DNA of 16,297 bases from assembly GCA_023442905.1 (NCBI GenBank), contig JAEZWY010000038.1, positions 1 to 16,297 of the forward strand. The letters run 5' to 3'. Below, in pieces: positions 1 to 6,497 of the stretch. A program made the position numbers and the translations under genes. Every line of letters starts with the position of its first letter. The first letter of the stretch is position 1. Source of the DNA: Bacillota bacterium (GTDB taxonomy: Bacteria; Bacillota; Bacilli; Lactobacillales; Aerococcaceae). The notes under the pieces are model-generated. The model worked only from the letters and a program-made list of their open reading frames with translations, ran no database searches and was not told where the DNA came from.

Positions 1-1
1 G

Positions 2-586
2 GATTTAGAAGATAAATTTGCTTATTTTGAAACGCAAGTAAACCAACAAGCACAAGGTATTATTGATGAACAAGTCAATCAATACCAAGCAACTTTGCAA
101 AAAGACTATGATGAATTTGTAAAAAATACCAATCAAGAGTTTGATGCAAAATTTGTAAATGCTAAAAAAGATATGCGAAAAGAGTTAAATAAAAATATTT
201 CTCAAAGTCAAATTCACTTACAACGTGATTTGTACTTACAAGAAGAAAAGTTAAAAAAATCTTTATTCGCTGAATTTAACGAAGCGGTTCAAAAATATAT
301 GCAAACAGATGAATATCGCAATCAATTGGTTGTGATGATTAAAAACTTACAAAATTATGCTGATAAGAGTCGTGAAGAGTTGGTTGTTTATATCAACCAC
401 TCTGACCAAGCAATGCTCGCATCACTTTTAGATGAGACGAATACAAATATTCAAATTTCTGATCGTGAGTTTTTAGGCGGCGTTCGTGGTGTATTAAAAG
501 ATCGTCAAGTTTTAATTGATTATTCTTTCTCTACCCTATTAGCAAACGTTGAAAATGAATTTACAATCAAGGAGGTTGATGACTAG
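2..586 (+). CDS. ntpE: V-type ATP synthase/ATPase subunit E (peripheral stalk), 5' partial
   Basis: The frame is open from the first bases of the window, so the gene begins upstream; 194 residues are visible, close to the usual ~190-205, so probably only a few are missing. The N-terminal two thirds is a charged, Gln/Lys/Glu-rich helix, as expected for the peripheral-stalk coiled coil. The C-terminal domain has the family pattern of a Gly-Gly pair, a short strand, then a D-Y-S-F segment (FLGGVRGVL, then LIDYSFSTLL), corresponding to the conserved 'VDNTF' region of subunit E. Subunit E anchors the catalytic A3B3 head to the membrane subunit I. The gene overlaps or abuts the start of ntpA and clearly belongs to the same operon. 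Identification rests on the C-terminal pattern plus context; it is not an F-type b subunit, given the V-type A and B genes next door. Confidence 0.85.
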   Translation, partial: DLEDKFAYFETQVNQQAQGIIDEQVNQYQATLQKDYDEFVKNTNQEFDAKFVNAKKDMRKELNKNISQSQIHLQRDLYLQEEKLKKSLFAEFNEAVQKYMQTDEYRNQLVVMIKNLQNYADKSREELVVYINHSDQAMLASLLDETNTNIQISDREFLGGVRGVLKDRQVLIDYSFSTLLANVENEFTIKEVDD

Positions 587-587
587 A

Positions 588-2354
588 ATGGCAAACGAAA
601 ATTTAATTTATTCAATTTCGGGTCCAATCGTTAAAATTGCTGGTCCAACCGACTTATCTATGCAAGAAATGGTACATGTTGGTGAGGATAAATTAGTTGG
701 TGAAGTAATTTCAATCAATGAAAAAGAAACCACCATCCAAGTGTATGAAGAAACTGCAGGTATCCGTCCTGGAGAACACGTTTACGGTACAACAATGCCT
801 ATTAAGGTACAATTAGGTCCTGGCTTAATCAACAATATCTACGATGGTATTGAGCGTCCTCTGGTTGAGATTGAAAAACAATCTGGCTATATGATTAAAC
901 GTGGTGTACAAGTAGACTCATTAGATAAATCTACTTTATGGCATGTGAAACCAGTTGTTAAAGTCGGTGATCAAGTTTCTGGTGGTGCCATCGTCGCAGA
1001 AATTCCAGAATCTAATGCGGTTACGCACAAGGTATTAGTCCCACCAACAATCGTTGGTGAAGTAGTAGAAGTTGTTGCTGAGGGTGACTATACTATAGAA
1101 GATATTTTGGTTAAAGTGCGTCGTTTTAACGGTGATATCGATGAAATCAAAGCTTACCAAGAATGGCCAATTCGCCAAGCGCGTCCTGTTGCTTCTCGTT
1201 TTGAATCTACGACACCACTAATTACTGGGCAACGGATTATTGATTCTGTTTTCCCTATTGCAAAAGGTGGTACGGCTGCAATTCCGGGTGGTTTCGGTAC
1301 TGGTAAAACAACTATGCAACATCAGATTGCAAAATATGCAGATGCGGATGTAATTGTTTATATTGGTTGTGGAGAACGTGGTAATGAAATGACAGAAGTA
1401 CTTGAAGACTTCTCTAAATTGATTGACCCTCGTTCAAATGCACCATTAATGGAACGTACAGTCCTTATCGCAAATACCTCTAATATGCCAGTAGCAGCTC
1501 GTGAAGCCTCTATTTATACAGGTTTGACTATCGCTGAGTACTACCGTGATATGGGTTATGATGTAGCAATCATGGCCGATTCAACATCTCGTTGGGCGGA
1601 AGCTTTACGTGAGTTATCTGGTCGTCTTGAAGAAATGCCAGCTGAAGAAGGTTTCCCAGCATACCTAGCTAGCCGTATCGCAACTTTCTATGAACGGGCT
1701 GGTTACATGCGTAACTTAAACCAGTCTGAAGGTTCAGTATCGATCATCGGTGCTGTTTCGCCTCAAGGTGGGGATTTCTCTGAACCAGTTACACAAAATA
1801 CTAAACGTTTTGTACGTTGTTTCTGGGGATTAGATTCACAACTTGCGCAAAAACGCCACTACCCTGCTATTAACTGGATGAACTCTTATAGTCAATACGT
1901 GGATGATTTAGGTGCTTGGTATACTGCCAACGTTTCTGAAAAATTCTTAGCTAACCGGGCTGAAATGATGGCTCTTTTACATGAAGAAGACCAATTAATG
2001 GAAGTTGTAAAACTAATCGGTTCTGATGTCCTACCTGACCACCAAAAATTAGTCTTACAAACTGCTCGTGTTTTCCGTGAAGGTTTCTTACAACAAAATA
2101 CCTTCCATAAGGTAGACTCAGCGGTACCAATGGCTAAACAAGAAAAAATGATGGAAGTTATTTTATACTTACATCACCGTGCGAAGTCATTGATCCAATG
2201 GGGTATGCCGATGTCATATCTAAATAAATCAAACATTTTCACTGATGTAATCAACATGAAGTATACAACCTCAAATGATAACTTAGCTGATTTCGATCAC
2301 TACTTTGAGGATATCGATACATTCTATGAAAATGCTATGCAAGAGAATGGTTAA
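588..2354 (+). CDS. ntpA: V-type ATPase catalytic subunit A
   Basis: This is the catalytic subunit of the V1 head of a bacterial V-type (Na+ or H+) ATPase, 588 aa, a normal family length. Starting from MANENLIYS, residues 1-70 form the beta-barrel. Residues ~115-190 are the A-subunit-specific bulge that F1-beta lacks. The Walker A loop GGFGTGKT lies at 234-241 (catalytic Lys240), GERGNE at 262-267 carries the catalytic Glu263, and a Walker B-like strand with ADSTSRWAEALREL follows at ~330-343. AAGGAGG at 569-575 serves the start. ATG 588 is 12 nt downstream; an in-frame ATG at 579 overlaps the ntpE stop and is only 3 nt from the SD, so the true start is 588 or 579. A longer frame from TTG 549 is unlikely. 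The ion transported cannot be told here because it depends on the K and I subunits. Confidence 0.97.
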   Translation: MANENLIYSISGPIVKIAGPTDLSMQEMVHVGEDKLVGEVISINEKETTIQVYEETAGIRPGEHVYGTTMPIKVQLGPGLINNIYDGIERPLVEIEKQSGYMIKRGVQVDSLDKSTLWHVKPVVKVGDQVSGGAIVAEIPESNAVTHKVLVPPTIVGEVVEVVAEGDYTIEDILVKVRRFNGDIDEIKAYQEWPIRQARPVASRFESTTPLITGQRIIDSVFPIAKGGTAAIPGGFGTGKTTMQHQIAKYADADVIVYIGCGERGNEMTEVLEDFSKLIDPRSNAPLMERTVLIANTSNMPVAAREASIYTGLTIAEYYRDMGYDVAIMADSTSRWAEALRELSGRLEEMPAEEGFPAYLASRIATFYERAGYMRNLNQSEGSVSIIGAVSPQGGDFSEPVTQNTKRFVRCFWGLDSQLAQKRHYPAINWMNSYSQYVDDLGAWYTANVSEKFLANRAEMMALLHEEDQLMEVVKLIGSDVLPDHQKLVLQTARVFREGFLQQNTFHKVDSAVPMAKQEKMMEVILYLHHRAKSLIQWGMPMSYLNKSNIFTDVINMKYTTSNDNLADFDHYFEDIDTFYENAMQENG

Positions 2355-2366
2355 GGGGGAATAATA

Positions 2367-3788
2367 ATGGCAATAGAATATTTAGGATTGAATTCCATTA
2401 ATGGCCCTCTAGTAGTTGTAGATGGTGTTAGAGGCGCTGCATATAACGATATCGTACGCTTTCGCGTAAATGGTAATGAAGAAAAATTAGGTCAAATTAT
2501 TACAATGGAAGGCGAAAAAGCCATCATTCAAGTATTTGACTCAACTACTTCTATGTCTCTAGACAATACACATACACAATTTACTGGCCACGGTTTGGAA
2601 ATCGAACTTGCACCTGAAATTCAAGGTCGTGTGTTTGATGGAATCGGTCGACCAATTGATAATTTAGGACCAATCCATTCTGACATTAAGCGTGATGTTA
2701 ATGGTGCCCCACTGAACCCTGTATCTCGTGTTTACCCACGTGACTATATTGAAACTGGGTTCTCAGCCATTGACGGATTAATGACCTTAATTCGTGGTCA
2801 AAAATTACCTATCTTCTCTGGTGATGGTATGAGTCATAACCAAGTAGCCGCTCAAATCGTTAAACAAGCTAAATTGGGTGAAGATTCTGACGAAGAATTC
2901 GCTGTTGTATTTGCTGCTATGGGTGTAAAACATGATATTGCTGACTATTTCCGTCGTTCATTTGAAGAGTCTGGTGCAATGGACCATGTAACGATGTTTG
3001 TAAACTCAGCTGATGATCCGGTTATGGAGCGTTTAATCACACCTCGTGTTGCGCTAACAACTGCTGAATATTTAGCTTATGATTTAGGTAAACATGTGTT
3101 AGTTATCCTAACCGATATGACTTCATTTGCTGAAGCCTTACGTGAAGTATCTTCTGCTAAACAAGAGATCCCTTCTCGTAAAGGTTACCCTGGTTATCTT
3201 TATTCTGAATTAGCAACAATTTATGAACGCGCTGGTATTGTTAAAGGCAAACCAGGTTCTGTAACGCAAATTCCAATTCTAACCATGCCTAATGATGATA
3301 TTACCCACCCTATCCCTGACCTTACCGGATATATTACTGAAGGACAAATCGTACTTGACCGTGTGATTGAGGGTAAAAATGTTTATCCACCAGTTGGGAT
3401 TTTACCATCACTTTCTCGTTTGATGAAAGATGGTATCGGTGAAGGTTATACTCGTGAAGACCATTCTGACGTTGCTAACCAATTGTTCGCTTCTTATTCT
3501 GGTGCTAATGAAGCTAAGTCTTTAGCTTCTGTTATCGGTGAAGAAGAATTATCAGATGTTGATAAACTTTACCTAAAATTTGGTGAATTATTTGAACAAA
3601 AATTTGTTGGTCAAGGTCAAGATGAGACCAGAACTATTCAAGAAACATTGGACTTAGGATGGAAATTATTGGGTATTTTCCCACGTGAAGAATTAACACG
3701 TATGGATACTGAAATCCTTGATAAATACTACAAAGATACAGCTGATGAGGTATTAAACCAACAAACAACTGACAAGCCCCTAGTTTAA
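2367..3788 (+). CDS. ntpB: V-type ATPase regulatory subunit B
   Basis: Subunit B alternates with A in the V1 hexamer; it contributes to the nucleotide pocket but does not hydrolyse ATP. The 473-aa product opens with the family beta-barrel (GLNSINGPLVVV), and the position of the P-loop is taken by the degenerate FSGDGMSHNQVAAQI (residues ~150-164). This lacks the GxxxxGKT Lys, as is normal for B subunits and not a defect. Later conserved blocks include YLYSELATIYERAG and the segment MPNDDITHPIPDLTGYITEGQ. The ATG lies 12 nt after the ntpA stop, preceded by AAGGGGGA at 2353-2360, which overlaps the ntpA stop codon and suggests tight coupling. It is slightly longer than the usual ~458 aa because of a short, divergent C-terminal tail. 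Confidence 0.97.
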   Translation: MAIEYLGLNSINGPLVVVDGVRGAAYNDIVRFRVNGNEEKLGQIITMEGEKAIIQVFDSTTSMSLDNTHTQFTGHGLEIELAPEIQGRVFDGIGRPIDNLGPIHSDIKRDVNGAPLNPVSRVYPRDYIETGFSAIDGLMTLIRGQKLPIFSGDGMSHNQVAAQIVKQAKLGEDSDEEFAVVFAAMGVKHDIADYFRRSFEESGAMDHVTMFVNSADDPVMERLITPRVALTTAEYLAYDLGKHVLVILTDMTSFAEALREVSSAKQEIPSRKGYPGYLYSELATIYERAGIVKGKPGSVTQIPILTMPNDDITHPIPDLTGYITEGQIVLDRVIEGKNVYPPVGILPSLSRLMKDGIGEGYTREDHSDVANQLFASYSGANEAKSLASVIGEEELSDVDKLYLKFGELFEQKFVGQGQDETRTIQETLDLGWKLLGIFPREELTRMDTEILDKYYKDTADEVLNQQTTDKPLV

Positions 3789-3802
3789 GGTGGTGAGAAT
3801 TA

Positions 3803-4423
3803 ATGGATATTAATAACACCCCTACTAAGGGGAACCTAATGCAAATTCAAAAGACATTAGATCTTTCACGTAGCGGTTACCTATTGATGGATCGTAAACG
3901 GATTATCTTAATGAATGAGTTGATTGAATTGCTGAATAAGGCTTCTGGTTTACAGGATGACCTTAAAAAAGCTTATGAATTGGCTTATCATAAACTGTCA
4001 ATTGCTGCATATGAAAATGGTATTTTAAGTGTAAATGATGCATCAACTAACGTAGATGTTGAAGACGATATCCAATTAAAAGTACGTAGTGTCATGGGTT
4101 CAGAGGTACCAGAAATTAACTATCAACCTCGTCCTATGAAACCCGCTTACTCATTCTATGACAATACTGTTGCGATTGATGAGGCTAGAATTGCTTTTCG
4201 TAAAGTAAAAGAATTACTGATTCAAATCGCCGAAGTTGAGAATGCGGCATATCGTTTAGCAAATAATATGCAAAAAACCCAAAAACGTGTAAACGCCCTT
4301 CAAAATGTTACCATTCCCCAATTGGAAGGTGCACAAAAATCAATTTCTTCAGCCCTTGAAGAAAAAGAACGTGAAGAATTTACTCGTCTTAAAGTGGTTA
4401 AACGTATCTTAAATAGCAAATAA
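3803..4423 (+). CDS. ntpD: V-type ATPase central-stalk subunit D
   Basis: Subunit D is the long antiparallel coiled-coil rotor shaft inside A3B3, analogous to F1-gamma. The 206-aa product is almost wholly helical, and its N-terminus matches the family pattern 'NPTxxxL...L..A..G..LLKDKRD.L' (here TPTKGNL, then SGYLLMDRKRIILMNEL). That pattern requires the start at 3803 rather than the internal ATG at 3839, although the latter also has an SD-like AAGGGG (3827-3832). The C-terminal helix (residues ~145-206) is the second arm of the shaft. The gene follows ntpB by 14 nt with GGTGGTGAG just upstream and is the last gene of the operon; no H, J or G gene follows before the terminator. Confidence 0.95.
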   Translation: MDINNTPTKGNLMQIQKTLDLSRSGYLLMDRKRIILMNELIELLNKASGLQDDLKKAYELAYHKLSIAAYENGILSVNDASTNVDVEDDIQLKVRSVMGSEVPEINYQPRPMKPAYSFYDNTVAIDEARIAFRKVKELLIQIAEVENAAYRLANNMQKTQKRVNALQNVTIPQLEGAQKSISSALEEKEREEFTRLKVVKRILNSK

Positions 4424-4428
4424 TAAAA

Positions 4429-4479
4429 ACGACTTATGTTGATAAGCTACAAACTTATTGACATAGGTCGTCTTTTTTT
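4429..4479. terminator. Bidirectional intrinsic terminator between ntpD and yebC
   Basis: Arms 4429-4446 and 4454-4471 form an 18-bp stem with three G-U wobbles (one in the outer 11 bp, two towards the loop) and a CTACAAA loop, followed by a T run at 4471-4479 for the + strand. On the - strand the stem is followed by five T (complement of A4425-4429), so it can also end yebC transcripts. It sits exactly between convergent genes. Confidence 0.93.
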
Positions 4480-4548
4480 ATTTAAAAAAAGGCACTGGCA
4501 AGAAGTTACTTAGAACATCTCACCAATACCATTAATCTTATTATTCAA

Positions 4549-5280
4549 TTATTCACTTAGCTCTGTATTGTAATGTACGTTTTGTACATCATCATCATCT
4601 TCCAATAAGTCAATAAGGTTTTCAAGTTGGCTTGCTTTATCTTCAGGTAAATCTAACATTGTTTTAGCTACCATTGTAAGTTCAGCTTGTGCTAGTTTGA
4701 ATCCTTGTTCTTCTAAAGCATCACGAACAGATGTAAAGTCAGAGGCTTCTGTATAAATCTCAAATACTTCATCTGAAGTGGTCATATCTTCTCCACCAGC
4801 TTCAATCACATTCATAAGCATTTCGTCTTCATCAAGCTCTAATCCTTCGCGTTCAATAACGATATAGCCTTGACGGTCAAACATATAAGCTACTGAACCA
4901 GATTCACCTAATGAGCCACCATTTTTATTAAAAATGGTACGAACGCTTGTTAAAGTACGGTTTGTATTATCAGTTAGTGTTTCTACTAAGATAGCAATAC
5001 CACCTGGACCATAACCTTCGTAGGTTACTTCGTCATAGTCTTCACCTGCATTGTTGCTAGAACCTTTTTCAATTGCACGATTTACATTGTCATTAGGCAT
5101 GTTTGCTGCTTTTGCTTTATCCATAACCAAACGTAAAGATGGATTTGATTCTGGATCTGGTCCGCCCGCTTTCGTTGCTACATAGATTTCACGAGAAAGT
5201 TTTTGAAAGACTTTCGCACGCTTAGCATCAGTTGCACCTTTTTTATTTTTAATCTTGCTCCATTTATTATGTCCTGCCAA
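4549..5280 (-). CDS. yebC: YebC/PmpR family translation/regulatory factor
   Basis: The 243-aa product starts MAGHNKWSKIKNKKGATDAK, the hallmark N-terminus of YebC/TACO1 proteins, followed by the KLSREI helix, GG(P)DPESN and an acidic C-terminal domain ending with DDDDVQNV. The family was first described as transcription regulators (PmpR-type) and is now linked, for several bacterial members and mitochondrial TACO1, to relief of ribosome stalling on proline-rich stretches; which applies here is inference. The start codon is TTG (5278-5280), fixed by the invariant 'MAGH' start and by GAGGG about 10 nt upstream; no in-frame ATG fits. It has its own promoter and a shared terminator and lies downstream of the lipid kinase on the same strand with 72 nt between. 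Confidence 0.95.
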   Translation of the reverse strand: MAGHNKWSKIKNKKGATDAKRAKVFQKLSREIYVATKAGGPDPESNPSLRLVMDKAKAANMPNDNVNRAIEKGSSNNAGEDYDEVTYEGYGPGGIAILVETLTDNTNRTLTSVRTIFNKNGGSLGESGSVAYMFDRQGYIVIEREGLELDEDEMLMNVIEAGGEDMTTSDEVFEIYTEASDFTSVRDALEEQGFKLAQAELTMVAKTMLDLPEDKASQLENLIDLLEDDDDVQNVHYNTELSE

Positions 5281-5317
5281 GATATATACCCTCTTTCATG
5301 TAATATTCCACTAGATT

Positions 5318-5346
5318 ATTATAGCAAAGTATTGACATCATAGCAA
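5318..5346 (-). promoter_or_regulatory. Sigma-A-type promoter for yebC
   Basis: On the - strand, TTGCTA (5341-5346), a 17-nt spacer and a perfect TATAAT (5318-5323). The predicted RNA start is near 5311, about 30 nt upstream of the TTG start codon. The -35 is within a few bases of the stop codon of the upstream lipid kinase gene, so yebC can be made independently of it. Confidence 0.75.
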
Positions 5347-5352
5347 TGAAGC

Positions 5353-6267
5353 CTATTTCGCCGGATCACTCGGTACCATGACTTCAATATGTGATGGTAA
5401 GATTTCAATTTCTACTGGCAAAATCGGTCCAGTTTCTCCATCAATATTTACCTTCACATCCTGTGCGTTCTCGCTCACAACACTAATTACCACCTTTTTT
5501 ACGTTATATGTGAGCATATTGTTGGCTTCTGATATGTAACCACCATTTAGCTCTTGTAACAAGCCTGGTATTTCCGTTAATAGATTCTCATCTTTCAAAG
5601 TCATAATATGTAACAAACCATCATCTGGCGTTGCTCCGGCAATCATATTCTCAAAAGATCCGACACTATTGGTTAAAGCGATGATAAGAACTTTTGTAGA
5701 AATTTCAACTTCTTTTTTATCATCTAAGATAAGTTTATAAGTATATGGATTTTCTTTTAAGACTGCTCGCATTGAATCACGCACATAAGCAAAAAAGCCA
5801 AATTTTGATTTCTCTTCACTAGATGTTTCCATAACTGCTGATGGAATGGCACCAATTGCTGCTACATTACAAAAGTATTGGTTATTAATCTTTGCGATAT
5901 CAATTTTTCTTGTTTTAAAATTTGTTAGATCTTTGGCTGCCTCCCTCGGATTTAAGCTGATACCCAAAGCCCGTCCTAAGTCATTAGCTGTTCCAAGTGG
6001 TATAAATCCGAACTTAATATTAGTATTTGCATCAGCAATACCAGAAATCCCCTCATTAACAGTGCCATCTCCACCAACTACTACAACTGCTTCATAGTTT
6101 TTATCACTTGCTTCACGAGACCAGTGTTTAGCGTCACTTTCACCTTGAGTAAATCTCGTTTCAATTTCGTCAAAAGATGCAGACAAAGCCATTTCTAAAT
6201 CAGCTTGAATTTTTTCACCTGTACCTTTACCTGATGCTGGATTAATAATCAACATTACTTTAGACAT
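5353..6267 (-). CDS. Diacylglycerol kinase family lipid kinase (YegS/BmrU/DagK type)
   Basis: A 304-aa soluble lipid kinase of the DAGK catalytic family, expected to phosphorylate diacylglycerol or a related lipid at the membrane using ATP. Visible motifs are INPASGKG (residues ~8-15, substrate/nucleotide loop), the catalytic GGDGTVNE (65-72) and PLGTANDLGRALGI (~90-103). The beta-sandwich C-terminal half contains TNSVGSFENM, DDGLLHIMTLK and INIDGE-like NIDGETGPILP. The start at 6267 (MSKVML) is chosen because GGAGGT lies 8 nt upstream; a longer frame to 6282 would begin inside that SD. In Gram-positives such enzymes recycle diacylglycerol released by lipoteichoic acid synthesis. The exact substrate cannot be told from sequence, and DgkB-type versus YegS/BmrU-type assignment is open. 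Confidence 0.9.
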   Translation of the reverse strand: MSKVMLIINPASGKGTGEKIQADLEMALSASFDEIETRFTQGESDAKHWSREASDKNYEAVVVVGGDGTVNEGISGIADANTNIKFGFIPLGTANDLGRALGISLNPREAAKDLTNFKTRKIDIAKINNQYFCNVAAIGAIPSAVMETSSEEKSKFGFFAYVRDSMRAVLKENPYTYKLILDDKKEVEISTKVLIIALTNSVGSFENMIAGATPDDGLLHIMTLKDENLLTEIPGLLQELNGGYISEANNMLTYNVKKVVISVVSENAQDVKVNIDGETGPILPVEIEILPSHIEVMVPSDPAK

Positions 6268-6300
6268 ACGCTTTACCTCCATTTCATTTAAGTTAACTTC

Positions 6301-6329
6301 ATTTTACTAAAACTAACACAATTAAGCTA
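6301..6329 (-). promoter_or_regulatory. Weak candidate promoter for the lipid kinase gene
   Basis: TAAAAT (6301-6306, - strand) would place the RNA start near 6294, upstream of the SD. The hexamer 17 nt further up (TAGCTT) is poor, so this is tentative. A 10-bp palindrome AAGTTAACTT (6290-6299) overlaps the predicted start site. Confidence 0.3.
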
Positions 6330-6379
6330 TCTTTAATACACTCATAACTTTTAAGTTTAAATGTTGTAACTCATACATT

Positions 6380-6396
6380 TTTACATTCATTTTACA
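6380..6396 (-). promoter_or_regulatory. WalR (YycF/VicR)-type binding box
   Basis: On the - strand the sequence reads TGTAAA-ATGAA-TGTAAA, an exact match to the published WalR consensus TGTWAH-N5-TGTWAH. It lies between the divergent lipid kinase and PBP genes, centred about 58 nt upstream of the predicted PBP transcription start, a position suited to an activator. Cell-wall metabolism genes are the standard WalRK targets in Firmicutes. In AT-rich DNA a chance match is possible. Confidence 0.55.
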
Positions 6397-6430
6397 GTGG
6401 CTAATTCGCATAGCATGTATACAATTGTTT

Positions 6431-6439
6431 TGATATAAT
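6431..6439 (+). promoter_or_regulatory. Extended -10 promoter for the PBP gene
   Basis: TGATATAAT at 6431-6439 is an extended -10 (TGn followed by a perfect TATAAT). No good -35 is visible 16-18 nt upstream (TAGCAT-like), in line with an extended -10 or activator-assisted promoter. The predicted RNA start is near 6446. Confidence 0.65.
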
Positions 6440-6497
6440 TAATAGGAAATTAAGCTATTTTTACAATAAAAATATGTTATAGAAAAGTGTGTGTATA

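Noticed and set aside
549..587. Longer N-terminus for subunit A starting at TTG 549
   Set aside because: It lies upstream of the AAGGAGG SD, overlaps the end of subunit E and adds residues with no family match.
2815..2860. Inactivated P-loop in subunit B as a mutation
   Set aside because: B subunits of V-type ATPases naturally lack the Walker A Lys; this is the family norm.
5846..6097. 83-codon frame on the + strand inside the lipid kinase gene
   Set aside because: It is the antisense shadow of a gene with clear DAGK motifs and has no SD or family resemblance.
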